Counted from the stretch's first letter, positions 1-8,852 are shown. The stretch: 39,130 bases of DNA from Oceanihabitans sp. 2_MG-2023 (GCF_030547245.1 NZ_JAUOQT010000012.1:1-39130), one strand, 5' to 3'. Notes: a model not told the origin generated them from the letters alone. Made by a program: numbers and translations.

Positions 1-291
1 GCGGATGGAACCGTTATTGATATTGAAGAAACAGTAACTACTTTAACTCCTGACGCTACAGATCCAACACAACTTGTGTATACTTCTGAAGATGGAACTA
101 CTACAACTATAGACACCAATGGAGTAAGTGTAGCTGACCAAAATGATGGTAATACTGTTGCTCAAGTAACAGAAGCGGATGGAACCGTAATTGATATTGA
201 AGAAACAGTAACTACTTTAACTCCTGACGCTACAGATCCAACGCAACTTGTGTATACTTCTGAAGATGGAACTACTACAACTATAGACACC
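1..291 (+). repeat. Tandem 174-bp coding repeat (two visible copies)
   Basis: Bases 1-117 and 175-291 match except for a few substitutions (for example T15 versus A189), giving a 174-bp (58-codon) period. The first copy is cut by the window edge, so the array probably continues upstream. The near identity of synonymous positions suggests recent duplication or gene conversion. Confidence 0.9.
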
Positions 292-1242
292 ACAGATGAC
301 CAAATGATCTCTACAACAGTAACAACACCTTTAGAAGAAGTAAATGTTGCTTTAGAAGATGGTGGTGATATAGATATTAATATTCAGGATGCCGATGCAG
401 ATCCAACAAATGAAATTCAAACGCTTTCTATAAGTGGAAATGATTTAACTATATCAGATGGTAACACGGTTACTTTGCCAGAACCTACTTTAACCGTTAC
501 AAAAGAAACAATAGGATATGTTTTTGCAGCTGCACACACACAAGCTAACGGAACAAACTCTTTTAATATTAATAGTACTGTAACAAGAACAGCAGTTGGT
601 AGATATACCGTTGCATTTACAACAGCACATCCAAATGGAGCAAGTTATGATGTAACCTTTGGTGCTCAAGAAGATATAACAAATAGAGACACAAGATTAG
701 TTTCAGTAGTAACGGGAACTCAAACAGCAAATGGTTTTCAAGTAATGGTTGCTACTGGAGATAATGGGGGTACTGCAGATGTTCTTGTTGATGAAGTTTG
801 GTATTTCAATACATCGGCTACTAGAGAAGTAGTAACAGATGTAGTATTAGTAACATCATCTGGTTCAAATCCAGTGACAAACCCTACTACTCCATCAGGA
901 ACTCCTACTACAGATTTCACACAGAATAATTTTGCAGATGCGCAGAATTTTTCATTAAACTTTAATGCTGGAAATAATGCAGGGTCGACTTGGGAAGCTT
1001 TAATTTCAAATAGACCTTACGCAGCATTACCAACCCTAACGGCAGTTTCTAATGGAAGTCCAATCGGAATAACAGTAGTTAGTCAAGACAACGGAGATGG
1101 GACATATAATTATTTAATAACAGGTACAGATCCATTGGCAGCAAATAATCCAAGTATAACGATATCTGGCGGTACTACTGGTGGAGGAACAGGAACGCAA
1201 TTTGGAGGAAACTGTACATGTGTTACATTCTACATCAACTAA
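1..1242 (+). CDS. Repeat-rich surface protein, 5' end outside the window
   Basis: The reading frame is open from base 1 to a TAA at 1240, so the gene starts upstream of the window. The GTG at 76 lies inside a repeat and is not a real start. The visible 413 residues begin with two copies of a 58-residue repeat rich in Thr, Asp and Glu (core SEDGTTTTIDT and VTEADGTVIDIEE), nearly identical at DNA level with a 174-bp period. A non-repetitive C-terminal half of beta-rich, Gly/Thr-rich character follows, ending in a Cys-x-Cys close to the C-terminus. No T9SS sorting domain is visible. The gene reads directly into a secreted protein and a T9SS type B protein, so it is probably part of a surface-exposed or adhesin-like operon. 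The exact function is not recognised. Confidence 0.8.
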   Translation, partial: ADGTVIDIEETVTTLTPDATDPTQLVYTSEDGTTTTIDTNGVSVADQNDGNTVAQVTEADGTVIDIEETVTTLTPDATDPTQLVYTSEDGTTTTIDTTDDQMISTTVTTPLEEVNVALEDGGDIDINIQDADADPTNEIQTLSISGNDLTISDGNTVTLPEPTLTVTKETIGYVFAAAHTQANGTNSFNINSTVTRTAVGRYTVAFTTAHPNGASYDVTFGAQEDITNRDTRLVSVVTGTQTANGFQVMVATGDNGGTADVLVDEVWYFNTSATREVVTDVVLVTSSGSNPVTNPTTPSGTPTTDFTQNNFADAQNFSLNFNAGNNAGSTWEALISNRPYAALPTLTAVSNGSPIGITVVSQDNGDGTYNYLITGTDPLAANNPSITISGGTTGGGTGTQFGGNCTCVTFYIN

Positions 1243-1256
1243 AAAAAAAAAAAAAA
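1241..1256 (+). repeat. Homopolymer run of 16 A between stop and start codons
   Basis: The run begins inside the TAA stop of the upstream gene and ends with the A of the ATG of the next gene. It therefore makes up the whole translation-initiation region of that gene. A-rich leaders help initiation in Bacteroidota, which rarely use Shine-Dalgarno pairing. A tract this long is also prone to replication slippage. Confidence 0.9.
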
Positions 1257-2263
1257 TGAAATCATTAAAATTAATAATAACAGTCCTTAGCATTTGTATT
1301 TTTCAAACCGCTTTTTCACAAACCCCTAGAGGAGAAGAACTGTTAGGTTTATATAATATTCCTACAACAGAATTTACAAATATAACCTCTCCTATTATAG
1401 GAACGTTATTATATAACCCAACAGATGAAAACGTATATGTATATACAACCGCTGGATGGACTACAGTTACAAATGCGAATGACCTGGATTCGGATACTAC
1501 TAATGAGCTTAATGAAACAGTAGAACTTAACGGCACAAACCTGGAAACTACAGATGCTGGAGGTACAATAACCACAGACTTATCCTCTTTATCTTCTTCC
1601 ATAACTCAGGTAGTATCAACAGGAAATACTATTGCTACACATACAAGTGGAACTACTACAACTAACATTATAGAAACAAATACTAGTTTTTCTCAAAATG
1701 ACGCTAGTCCAACTGGTGAAATAACATTCAATAATGAATCCGGTACTCCAGCAACAGCACAAATAATTGGAGATGAAGCGGACAACCAAATAGAAGTTGG
1801 AACAAATGGTGGTGCGTATTTAGGACCTACTGTTTATGTTGGTCAATTTATTATCACAGCAACAGGTACGCAAACAATTACAGGCTTACCTTTTGAACCA
1901 TCTTCTATAACTTTTGTTGCACATGCAAATGTGGAAACTTTAGATTTAGATTCCGATAACGGTGTAGGAGATAATAATACAGGTTTAGCAAACTCTTTTG
2001 GTACCATGAATGGTTTTGCAAGAAATGATTCTGGAACAATAACACAACAAGTAATTTATGTTGGTGGTAGTGGTAACTCTATTAATGATATTTCAAGATT
2101 TGCTTCAAGCACCAGATGTATTGGCTTAAGATATGGTAATCAAAATGGTAATGCTTTAGGCAGAACTTTAGCAAGCTTATCTGCTTTTACTACAGATGGA
2201 TTTTCGTTAAATGTTACCACCAAATCAGATAACGTAGTTGTACTTTATACTGCTTACAAATAA
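1256..2263 (+). CDS. Secreted protein of unknown function
   Basis: The 335-residue product starts with a clear Sec signal peptide (MKSLKLIITVLSICIFQTAF, then SQ). The same frame is open upstream to about 1181, but only the ATG at 1256 gives the signal peptide, so that start is chosen. After the signal comes a short region recalling the start of flavobacterial repeat proteins (LLGLYNIPTTEFTNITSP), then Thr/Asn-rich sequence with the phrase DSDTTNELNETVELNGTNL, which is similar in style to the end of the upstream gene. The last 150 residues look beta-rich and contain a phrase TGTQTITGLPFEPSSITFVA. No T9SS sorting signal is seen. It lies 13 bp after the repeat protein and 8 bp before the T9SS type B gene, so the three are probably co-transcribed and may form one surface structure. 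The role is unknown. Confidence 0.8.
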   Translation: MKSLKLIITVLSICIFQTAFSQTPRGEELLGLYNIPTTEFTNITSPIIGTLLYNPTDENVYVYTTAGWTTVTNANDLDSDTTNELNETVELNGTNLETTDAGGTITTDLSSLSSSITQVVSTGNTIATHTSGTTTTNIIETNTSFSQNDASPTGEITFNNESGTPATAQIIGDEADNQIEVGTNGGAYLGPTVYVGQFIITATGTQTITGLPFEPSSITFVAHANVETLDLDSDNGVGDNNTGLANSFGTMNGFARNDSGTITQQVIYVGGSGNSINDISRFASSTRCIGLRYGNQNGNALGRTLASLSAFTTDGFSLNVTTKSDNVVVLYTAYK

Positions 2264-2271
2264 ATAGAAAT

Positions 2272-3408
2272 ATGAGAACAATTAAATACTTAGCGTTACT
2301 CCTGTTTCAAATAAGTTTTGCACAACAAGCATTTCATAATTTTGGAAATCTACAAATTCATGACGAAGGTCAAATAGGATTCCATATCGACTTAGAAAAT
2401 GACGGAATGTTCAATGAAAACTTAGGCTTGGCTGGTTTTTATAATTCGGATAATGCTTTAACCATATCTGGAACCGAAATTCCTAAATTTTATGATATGG
2501 ATATTGCTGTTATTGACCATTTATTTTTAGAAATAAGCACCGAAGTTTCTAATGGTTTAAATTATGTTATTGGAGATGCAATAACCCCTAGAGAGAATCC
2601 AAATATCTCACTAGACTTTTTAGAAAACACTTTTTATGTTTCTGAAAATGACTTTCGTTTAACAGATGGCTACGCATCTTTTAATGGAAATGATTCATTT
2701 ATCTTTCCTATTGGAGACGATAACAAATTAAGACCATTAATAACTCCCTTACAAACCAACAACCCCAAATTTAAAGCTGCTTATTTTAATGAAGACCCAA
2801 ACTTCCCTTCTACTTTTGTAGAGAGCTTCGACACAAACAATTCCGAAGGTATTATTAATAGTATTTCGACCGAAGAATTTTGGGATTTTAATGGCACACA
2901 AGAAACACAAGTAACACTAACTTGGGATTCAGATAGTGATATCAATACACTTGTTGATGATTTATTAAACCTACGCGTTGTAGGGTGGAGCACAACTGAA
3001 AACCAATGGAAAGATTTAGGCAATGTTGATTTTACAGGAAATCAAAATGAAGGCACAATTACTTCCACTTATTTTATTCCAAATGCATATGAAATTATAA
3101 CTTTTGGATCTCTAATTGGTAGTGACGGAATTACGGTTTATAATGGTATTAGTCCAAATGGAGATGGAAAAAATGATGTTTTTGTTATTGAAGGTGTTGC
3201 ACTATTTAAAAATACTTTAAAAATATTTAATCGCTGGGGAAGAGTTGTATATGATGTAGAAAATTACCAAAACGACTGGAATGGCTACACCAATAAAAAA
3301 GTACTCATTGGCAGCAACAAAAAACTTCCTGTGGGAACGTATTTTTATGTTTTAAATTTACCAGAAGAAGACAAAGAATATGCTGGATGGTTATATATTA
3401 ATTATTAA
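2272..3408 (+). CDS. T9SS type B sorting domain protein (gliding-motility-associated C-terminal domain)
   Basis: A 378-residue exported protein with a short signal peptide ending near FAQQ. The last 85 residues are a CHU_C / T9SS type B sorting domain, recognisable by GISPNGDGKNDVFVIEG, LKIFNRWGRVVYD, DWNGY and LPVGTYFYVLNL. The N-terminal part (phrases FHNFGNLQIHDEGQIGFHID and FIFPIGDDNKLRP) is typical of flavobacterial proteins encoded after giant adhesin-like genes, though its fold is not recognised. Type B domains send cargo through T9SS to the cell surface or medium. It is the third gene of the surface operon and probably the exported, surface-linked partner of the two upstream products. 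Its stop overlaps the stop of the convergent acetyltransferase by 4 bp. Confidence 0.9.
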   Translation: MRTIKYLALLLFQISFAQQAFHNFGNLQIHDEGQIGFHIDLENDGMFNENLGLAGFYNSDNALTISGTEIPKFYDMDIAVIDHLFLEISTEVSNGLNYVIGDAITPRENPNISLDFLENTFYVSENDFRLTDGYASFNGNDSFIFPIGDDNKLRPLITPLQTNNPKFKAAYFNEDPNFPSTFVESFDTNNSEGIINSISTEEFWDFNGTQETQVTLTWDSDSDINTLVDDLLNLRVVGWSTTENQWKDLGNVDFTGNQNEGTITSTYFIPNAYEIITFGSLIGSDGITVYNGISPNGDGKNDVFVIEGVALFKNTLKIFNRWGRVVYDVENYQNDWNGYTNKKVLIGSNKKLPVGTYFYVLNLPEEDKEYAGWLYINY

Positions 3409-3830
3409 ATCTTTTTTAAAAAATGATAGCCTGGTTTTTTAAATCCTAAGTTGTGATAAAATCGGTGTGAAGCATCATTTTTAATATATGCATTTAGCTC
3501 CATGGTTTCAACGCCCTTATTTTTCACATAATCCGTAATCCATTGCATAAATTGCTTCCCTAACCCATGGTTTCTATACGAATCATCTATATAAACATGA
3601 TCAACTTCCATGCTTTTTCCAGAATAATGTCTTGTACAAAACCACATCCCAGAGATACCAATAAGTTTTTCTGCATCAAAAACTCCAGCACATTCATAAT
3701 TTTGATGTATTATTTCTTTAAAACGTTTTTCTAAAACATCCATAGAAATTTTCCCTTCATTTAATTTATAAACCAAAGGAATTATAGTAGATATCTTTTC
3801 TTTTTCAATGATTTTAAACGAAAAATGCAT
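3405..3830 (-). CDS. GNAT family N-acetyltransferase
   Basis: A 141-residue protein with the single GNAT fold. Recognisable parts are the beta4 strand segment SMEVDHVYIDDSYRNHGLGK, including the acetyl-CoA pyrophosphate-binding loop of type RxxGxG/A (R-N-H-G-L-G-K), and the C-terminal ASHRFYHNLGFKKPGYHF, the usual A-x-x-(L/F)Y-x-x-x-GF element. The family transfers acetyl groups from acetyl-CoA to amines. The substrate cannot be predicted from sequence. It converges on the T9SS operon and has its own promoter region shared with the peptidase gene on the other strand. Confidence 0.88.
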   Translation of the reverse strand: MHFSFKIIEKEKISTIIPLVYKLNEGKISMDVLEKRFKEIIHQNYECAGVFDAEKLIGISGMWFCTRHYSGKSMEVDHVYIDDSYRNHGLGKQFMQWITDYVKNKGVETMELNAYIKNDASHRFYHNLGFKKPGYHFLKKI

Positions 3831-3892
3831 AACTTAAATTTTCTGTAAATTTAATTAATTTTGGCTCATAATTTGTAACACTTCATCCGTAT

Positions 3893-4621
3893 TTGAAAAG
3901 AAGAAACTTCATAAAAAAAACAACACTATCTGGAATAGCACTAGCAACTATACCTTGTTTTACTTTTGCTCAAAATATAATTTCTTCAGAAGAACTTATG
4001 GGTAAAGGAAATCCGAAACTTTTTGGAACTGATTATAAGCTTCGTAAAGAAGCATATCTTGCGTTTCAGAATATGAAAGCAACAGCTTTGAAAGAAGGAG
4101 TTCGCATTCAAATAGTATCAAGCTATAGAAGTTTCAACCATCAAAAACATATATGGGAACGTAAATACAAACGCTATATAAACCAAGGTTTAAGTGCTGA
4201 AAAAAGCATTCAAAAAATAATTGAATACTCTACTGTTCCTGGCACCTCAAGACACCACTGGGGAACAGACATCGATATTATTGATGCCAATGTACATGCT
4301 CCAAAACATGTGCTTCGTGAAGAAAACTTTCACAGAGATGGCTCCTACATTTACTTAAAGAAATGGATGGATGCACATGCAAATTCTTTTGGGTTCTATT
4401 TAGTTTACACTGCTGATTTAAACAGAAAAGGTTTTAAGTATGAACCTTGGCATTATAGCTACAAACCCTTGTCACAAAATTATTTAAAAAGCTACAAAAA
4501 AGTAAACATACAAGAGATGCTTCAAAAAGAGAAACTATTAGGAAATGATTATTTTTCAACATCCTTTATCAATAAATATCGAAATGAAAATATTTTAGAT
4601 ATTAATCCAGAACTTTTGTAA
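3893..4621 (+). CDS. M15 family D,D-carboxypeptidase (VanY-like)
   Basis: A 242-residue exported peptidase starting at TTG. An in-frame TAA at 3869 and no ATG in between make this the only start that keeps the signal sequence. The N-terminus (KRRNFIKKT, then a hydrophobic stretch ending FTFAQ) resembles a twin-arginine signal. The M15B zinc site is complete: SRHHWGTDID (family motif SxHxxGxxxD, His121 and Asp128), with EPWHY supplying the catalytic Glu184 and the third ligand His187. SSYRSFNHQ is the usual substrate-side motif. Such enzymes trim D-Ala from peptidoglycan stem peptides in the periplasm. It is followed after 29 bp by an M48 protease gene, likely in the same transcript. Confidence 0.88.
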   Translation: MKRRNFIKKTTLSGIALATIPCFTFAQNIISSEELMGKGNPKLFGTDYKLRKEAYLAFQNMKATALKEGVRIQIVSSYRSFNHQKHIWERKYKRYINQGLSAEKSIQKIIEYSTVPGTSRHHWGTDIDIIDANVHAPKHVLREENFHRDGSYIYLKKWMDAHANSFGFYLVYTADLNRKGFKYEPWHYSYKPLSQNYLKSYKKVNIQEMLQKEKLLGNDYFSTSFINKYRNENILDINPELL

Positions 4622-4650
4622 CTTTAAATCCTTATAAATAACAAACTAAC

Positions 4651-5424
4651 ATGAGATCAGGTAATTTAAAAGTAAGGTTAATTATAGGTTTATGCATTGC
4701 AGCCTATTTTGGTTTTAAATATTTTTCATCGCAAGAAGTAAATCCTTATACAGGCAAAAAACAGGCGATTTCTATGACTGTAGATGAAGAAATTCAAATG
4801 GGTTTACAAAGTAGGGATCAAATGGCTGCGCAACATGGTGGTTTATACCCTAATGAAAGTTACCAAGCCTTAGTAGATAACGTTGGAAACAAACTAATAA
4901 AAAACAGCATTGCTAAAGAAACACCTTATAAATACGAGTTTCATTTACTAGCAGATGCACAAACCATAAATGCTTTTGCATTACCTGGAGGCCAAATATT
5001 TATTACTTATGCATTGTTTTCACAATTAGAAAATGAAGACCAACTAGCTGGTGTTTTAGGGCATGAAATTGGTCACGTATTGGGAAAACATAGTGCAGAA
5101 CGTATTGCTAACAGCGAACTTTGGCAAGGACTATCTACTGCAGGTTCTGTTGGTGGAGATCTTGGCGGATTGATTGGTGGTGTTGGCCAAAATTTAATTT
5201 TAAAAAATGGTCGTGGTGACGAATTAGAAAGTGATGATCTTGGAGTACGTTTTATGCTAAGAGCTGGTTACGATCCTGAAGAAATGATAGATGTAATGGA
5301 AATTCTAAAAGCTGCAGCTGGACCAAATCGTGTACCAGAATTTCAAAGTTCGCATCCAGATCCAGACAATCGAATAGAGAAAATTAGAGAATCTATAAAA
5401 AAATATAGAGGGCAGTTACAATAA
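4651..5424 (+). CDS. M48 family zinc metalloprotease (BepA/LoiP-like)
   Basis: A 257-residue protein with one N-terminal hydrophobic segment (about residues 9-25) as membrane anchor or uncleaved signal. The Cys at 15 is not in a good lipobox. The peptidase carries HEIGH at 138-142 with GKHSAER following, and the third zinc ligand in the ELESDDLG segment (Glu193), the standard M48 signature. The NAFALPGGQIFIT segment is the conserved strand next to the active site. Relatives degrade misfolded outer-membrane proteins in the periplasm. The size matches the short BepA-like core without the C-terminal TPRs. A strong terminator follows. Confidence 0.9.
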   Translation: MRSGNLKVRLIIGLCIAAYFGFKYFSSQEVNPYTGKKQAISMTVDEEIQMGLQSRDQMAAQHGGLYPNESYQALVDNVGNKLIKNSIAKETPYKYEFHLLADAQTINAFALPGGQIFITYALFSQLENEDQLAGVLGHEIGHVLGKHSAERIANSELWQGLSTAGSVGGDLGGLIGGVGQNLILKNGRGDELESDDLGVRFMLRAGYDPEEMIDVMEILKAAAGPNRVPEFQSSHPDPDNRIEKIRESIKKYRGQLQ

Positions 5425-5450
5425 TATAAAAATACGTTAATCCTAATATA

Positions 5451-5479
5451 AGATCCCGACTCGTCGGGATTCTTTTTTT
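5451..5479 (+). terminator. Rho-independent terminator after the M48 gene
   Basis: A GC-rich stem, ATCCCGA paired with TCGGGAT around a short CTCG loop, is followed by a run of seven T. It separates the peptidase/protease unit from gpmI. The -7 box of gpmI begins right at the end of the T run. Confidence 0.88.
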
Positions 5480-5486
5480 ATATTTG
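5479..5486 (+). promoter_or_regulatory. Candidate -7 box of gpmI
   Basis: TATATTTG matches the Bacteroidota -7 consensus TAnnTTTG and lies 22 bp before the gpmI start, just after the upstream terminator. No convincing -33 TTG was seen at the usual distance. Confidence 0.55.
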
Positions 5487-5508
5487 GGTTTCAAAATGAC
5501 AGCACTAC

Positions 5509-7023
5509 ATGAATAAGAAAGTTATATTAATGATTTTAGATGGTTGGGGTAAATCTCCAGACCCAAAAGTTTCTGCAATAGATAACGCGAATACATCTTT
5601 TATAGACTCCCTGTATACCAAATACCCAAATGCATCTTTACGCACAGACGGTTTACATGTTGGCCTACCAGAAGGACAAATGGGAAATTCTGAAGTTGGC
5701 CATATGAATCTTGGAGCTGGACGTATTGTATACCAGGATTTAGCTAAAATTAATTTAGCGATCGAGCAAGATACATTAAAAGACGAAAAAGTGTTAATTG
5801 AAGCACTAAAGTATGCTTCAGATAACAAGAAAAATGTTCATTTCTTAGGACTACTAAGTAATGGTGGAGTACATGCACACACCAATCATTTAAAGGGTTT
5901 TATTGACGCTGCTAATAAAGCTGGTGTGCACTCTTTTGTACATGCATTTACAGATGGTCGAGATGTAGACCCTAAGTCAGGAAAAGGCTATGTCCAAAAT
6001 CTAGAAAACTATATTGAAGGCACAAAAACAAAGATAGCAACTGTTACAGGTCGTTATTATGCAATGGATAGAGATAAACGCTGGGAACGCGTAAAACTGG
6101 CGTATGACGCTTTAACAAAAAACGTAGGAACAAAAACTACCAATTTAACAGAATCTATTCAATCTAATTACGATAATGATATTACCGATGAATTCATTAA
6201 ACCACTAATTGCGACAGATAAGGATGGAGTGCCAGTTGCTAAAATTGAAAAAGAAGATGTCGTAATATTTTTTAATTTTAGAACAGATAGAGGTCGTGAA
6301 TTAACAGAAATGTTAAATCAAAAAGACTTCCCTGAGTACGATACTAAAAAAATAGATTTGCATTATGTAACCATTACAAATTACAGTGATGACTTTAAAG
6401 GCATTAATGTAATTTTTAACAAAGAAAACATAACGGAAACTCTAGGAGAAGTTCTTTCTGTTCATGGTAAGAAACAAATTAGAATTGCAGAAACCGAAAA
6501 ATACCCACATGTTACATTTTTCTTTTCTGGAGGACAAGAAACTCCTTTTGAAGGTGAGTCCCGTATTTTAAAAAACTCTCCTAAAGTTGCTACATACGAC
6601 TTAAAACCCGAGATGAGTGCTTTCGAACTTACAGACGCTCTAGTTCCTGAACTTGAAAAAGGAGAAGTAGATTTTGTTTGTTTAAACTTTGCAAATGGAG
6701 ATATGGTTGGGCATACAGGTATTATGGAAGCCGCAATTAAAGCATGCGAAGCCGTAGATACTTGTGTTGAAAAAGTAATAACTGCAGCTCTTGAAAATGA
6801 TTATACTACAATCTTAATTGCAGACCATGGTAATTGTGAAACTATGATAAATCCAGATGGATCACCAAATACTGCACACACAACGAATCCTGTACCTATT
6901 ATTATAATAGACAAAGAGATAAAAGCAATTAATGATGGTGTTTTAGGTGATGTCGCTCCTACAATTTTAAAATTAATTGGTATAGAACAACCCAAAGCAA
7001 TGACTCAACATGCGTTAATATAA
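5509..7023 (+). CDS. gpmI: 2,3-bisphosphoglycerate-independent phosphoglycerate mutase
   Basis: The 504-residue length matches the family. The alkaline-phosphatase-type metal site is visible: MILDGWG (Asp11), the catalytic serine in MGNSEVGHMN (Ser61), FTDGRDVDP, GRYYAMDRDKRWER, NFRTDRGRELT, NFANGDMVGHTG and IADHGNCE. The enzyme interconverts 3- and 2-phosphoglycerate in glycolysis and gluconeogenesis, using two Mn2+ ions and a phosphoserine intermediate in the cytoplasm. It has its own terminator-bounded promoter and is followed after 43 bp by a small HAD phosphatase gene. The ATG start fits the family N-terminus. Confidence 0.97.
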   Translation: MNKKVILMILDGWGKSPDPKVSAIDNANTSFIDSLYTKYPNASLRTDGLHVGLPEGQMGNSEVGHMNLGAGRIVYQDLAKINLAIEQDTLKDEKVLIEALKYASDNKKNVHFLGLLSNGGVHAHTNHLKGFIDAANKAGVHSFVHAFTDGRDVDPKSGKGYVQNLENYIEGTKTKIATVTGRYYAMDRDKRWERVKLAYDALTKNVGTKTTNLTESIQSNYDNDITDEFIKPLIATDKDGVPVAKIEKEDVVIFFNFRTDRGRELTEMLNQKDFPEYDTKKIDLHYVTITNYSDDFKGINVIFNKENITETLGEVLSVHGKKQIRIAETEKYPHVTFFFSGGQETPFEGESRILKNSPKVATYDLKPEMSAFELTDALVPELEKGEVDFVCLNFANGDMVGHTGIMEAAIKACEAVDTCVEKVITAALENDYTTILIADHGNCETMINPDGSPNTAHTTNPVPIIIIDKEIKAINDGVLGDVAPTILKLIGIEQPKAMTQHALI

Positions 7024-7037
7024 AGTGATTTTTATTG

Positions 7038-7045
7038 TATTTTCG
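7038..7045 (+). promoter_or_regulatory. Candidate -7 box of the HAD gene
   Basis: TATTTTCG is one base away from TAnnTTTG and lies 21 bp upstream of the ATG. It suggests that this gene can be transcribed independently of gpmI. Confidence 0.4.
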
Positions 7046-7066
7046 CAACCTATTTATTAAACACTA

Positions 7067-7486
7067 ATGAATTTAAACGATAAACTTATTCTTGCCATTG
7101 ATTTTGATGGAACCATTGTAGATGATGCCTATCCTAAAGTTGGAAAACCAAAACTTTTTGCTATTGAAACACTTAAAAAACTACAAGCTGATGGTCATCG
7201 TTTAATTTTATGGACATACAGATCTGGAAGACCTCTTGAAGAAGCTGTTGCTTTTTGTAAAAATAAAGGCATCGAATTTTATGCCATAAACAAAAGTTTT
7301 CCTGAAGAACAATTTGACGAAAATAAAAGTCGAAAAATTCATGCAGATTTATTCATTGACGATAGAAATATTGGTGGTTTTTTAGGTTGGGGAGAAGTAT
7401 ATCAGTACCTTTCAAACCCAAAATACAACACTAAAATACCACCAAAAAAGAAAGGTTTCTTTTCCTTTTTAAGAAGAAGCCATTAA
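7067..7486 (+). CDS. Small capless HAD-superfamily hydrolase
   Basis: A 139-residue protein with HAD motif I DFDGT (nucleophile Asp12, acid Asp14), motif II in WTYRSGR and a C-terminal acidic motif FIDDRNIGG. There is no cap domain, so it belongs with the short BT0820-like hydrolases common in Bacteroidota. These are phosphatases of unsettled substrate. The C-terminal tail is Lys/Arg-rich (PPKKKGFFSFLRRS). The stop codon overlaps the stop of the convergent CoA-transferase gene by 4 bp. Confidence 0.85.
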   Translation: MNLNDKLILAIDFDGTIVDDAYPKVGKPKLFAIETLKKLQADGHRLILWTYRSGRPLEEAVAFCKNKGIEFYAINKSFPEEQFDENKSRKIHADLFIDDRNIGGFLGWGEVYQYLSNPKYNTKIPPKKKGFFSFLRRSH

Positions 7487-8754
7487 CCTTTTATTAAATC
7501 GAAATATTGTTTATCTACAGCTTCTCTATGCTCTGGATGCGCTATAGCAACTAATGCTTTCACACGTTCCTTAATCGTTTTCCCATATAGATTGGCAATT
7601 CCGTATTCGGTAATAATATAATGTGCATGTGACCTTGTAGTTACTACTCCTGCTCCTGGTTTTAAAGCTGGTACAATTCGACTTATGCCAGATTTGGTTA
7701 TTGAAGGTAATGCTATAATTGCTTTACCGCCTTCACTTAAAGAAGCTCCTCTAATAAAATCCATCTGACCTCCTACTCCAGAATACATATGCGCTCCTAT
7801 AGAATCTGCACAAACTTGTCCCGTAACATCTACTTCGATTGCCGAATTGATAGCTACCATTTTAGGGTTTTGTTTTATAATAGAAACATCATTCGTATAA
7901 TTAGAAGCTCGCATTTCTACAAAAGGGTTATCATCTACATAATCATAAAGTCTTTTAGAACCAATTAAAAAAGTAGCCAAGGCTCTACCTCGGTTTATTC
8001 CTTTATAGTTTCCATTAATAACATCCTTCAAAATTAAATCGATAACACCATCCGAAAACATTTCAGTATGTAATCCTAAATCTCTATGATTTGTCAATCG
8101 TGTTAAAACTGCATTTGGTATACTACCAATTCCCATTTGTAAAGTACTTCTATCTTCAATTAAACCAGCAACATAATCACCAATTTTAGCTTCAATAACA
8201 GTTGGCTCTGCTATATCATGTGTTGGTATTGCTTCGTTAGATTCTACAAATAAATCAATTTCAGAAACATGAATAATTCCGGCACCATGTGTTCTTGGCA
8301 TATTTCTATTTACTTGTGCAATAACATGTTTTGCATTATCTATAGCTGCCAATGTAGCTTCAACAGAAACACCTAATGAACAATACCCATGTTTATCTGG
8401 AACAGACACATGAATTAATGCAACATCTAAATCAATAATATTTCGTTTAAAAAGAAGTGGTAATTCACTTAAAAAAACTGGCGTATAAGAACCATTTCCA
8501 CCTTTTAAAGTGTGTCTTACATTTTTTCCAATAAAAAAGGAATTTACATGAAAACTCTCCTGCAACTCTGGATTTGCATATGGTGCTTCTCCTTCAGTAT
8601 GTAATTGACAAACCTCAACGTTCCTTAACTCTTCATGACGATTAGCCATTGCTTTTATAAGTGCCTGAGGTGCTGCTGCAGCAGCCTGTATATACACTCT
8701 ATTATTAGATTTAATTACTTTTACAGCTTCTTCTGCACTAACGGATTTATACAT
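7483..8754 (-). CDS. Acetyl-CoA hydrolase / acyl-CoA:carboxylate CoA-transferase family protein
   Basis: A 423-residue cytoplasmic enzyme with the two-domain fold of the acetyl-CoA hydrolase / 4-hydroxybutyrate CoA-transferase family. Seen in order: the N-terminal domain with PQALIKAMANRHEELRNVEV and DVALIHVSVPDKHGYCSLG, then QMGIGSIPNAVL, then LHTEMFSDGV, whose Glu231 occupies the position of the CoA-thioester-forming glutamate of the family. The C-terminal part GSKRLYDYVDDNPFVEM, GVGGQMDFIRGA and RIVPALKPGAGVVTTRSHAHY is characteristic. It either transfers CoA between short acyl groups and acetate or hydrolyses acyl-CoA. Substrate choice cannot be read from sequence. The gene stands alone, divergent from map. 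Confidence 0.88.
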   Translation of the reverse strand: MYKSVSAEEAVKVIKSNNRVYIQAAAAAPQALIKAMANRHEELRNVEVCQLHTEGEAPYANPELQESFHVNSFFIGKNVRHTLKGGNGSYTPVFLSELPLLFKRNIIDLDVALIHVSVPDKHGYCSLGVSVEATLAAIDNAKHVIAQVNRNMPRTHGAGIIHVSEIDLFVESNEAIPTHDIAEPTVIEAKIGDYVAGLIEDRSTLQMGIGSIPNAVLTRLTNHRDLGLHTEMFSDGVIDLILKDVINGNYKGINRGRALATFLIGSKRLYDYVDDNPFVEMRASNYTNDVSIIKQNPKMVAINSAIEVDVTGQVCADSIGAHMYSGVGGQMDFIRGASLSEGGKAIIALPSITKSGISRIVPALKPGAGVVTTRSHAHYIITEYGIANLYGKTIKERVKALVAIAHPEHREAVDKQYFDLIKG

Positions 8755-8773
8755 ATTCTTTTATTTTGAGCTA

Positions 8774-8781
8774 CAAAAGTA
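8774..8781 (-). promoter_or_regulatory. Candidate -7 box of the CoA-transferase gene
   Basis: Read on the minus strand the bases are TACTTTTG, a full match to TAnnTTTG, 19 bp upstream of the start codon. Confidence 0.5.
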
Positions 8782-8852
8782 TAGTATAAATAAAGTTTAA
8801 AAACTGTCAAATATCATGTTTCAATAAAAAATATACTTTGTTATTTTTAGTA

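Noticed and set aside
1181-1255. Upstream extension of the second secreted-protein gene
   Set aside because: The extension overlaps the end of the preceding gene, adds a Lys run translated from the A tract and would hide the clear signal peptide starting at 1256.
3405-3408. 4-bp overlaps of convergent stop codons (also 7483-7486)
   Set aside because: TTAA-type overlaps between convergent genes arise easily in AT-rich compact genomes and need no special explanation.
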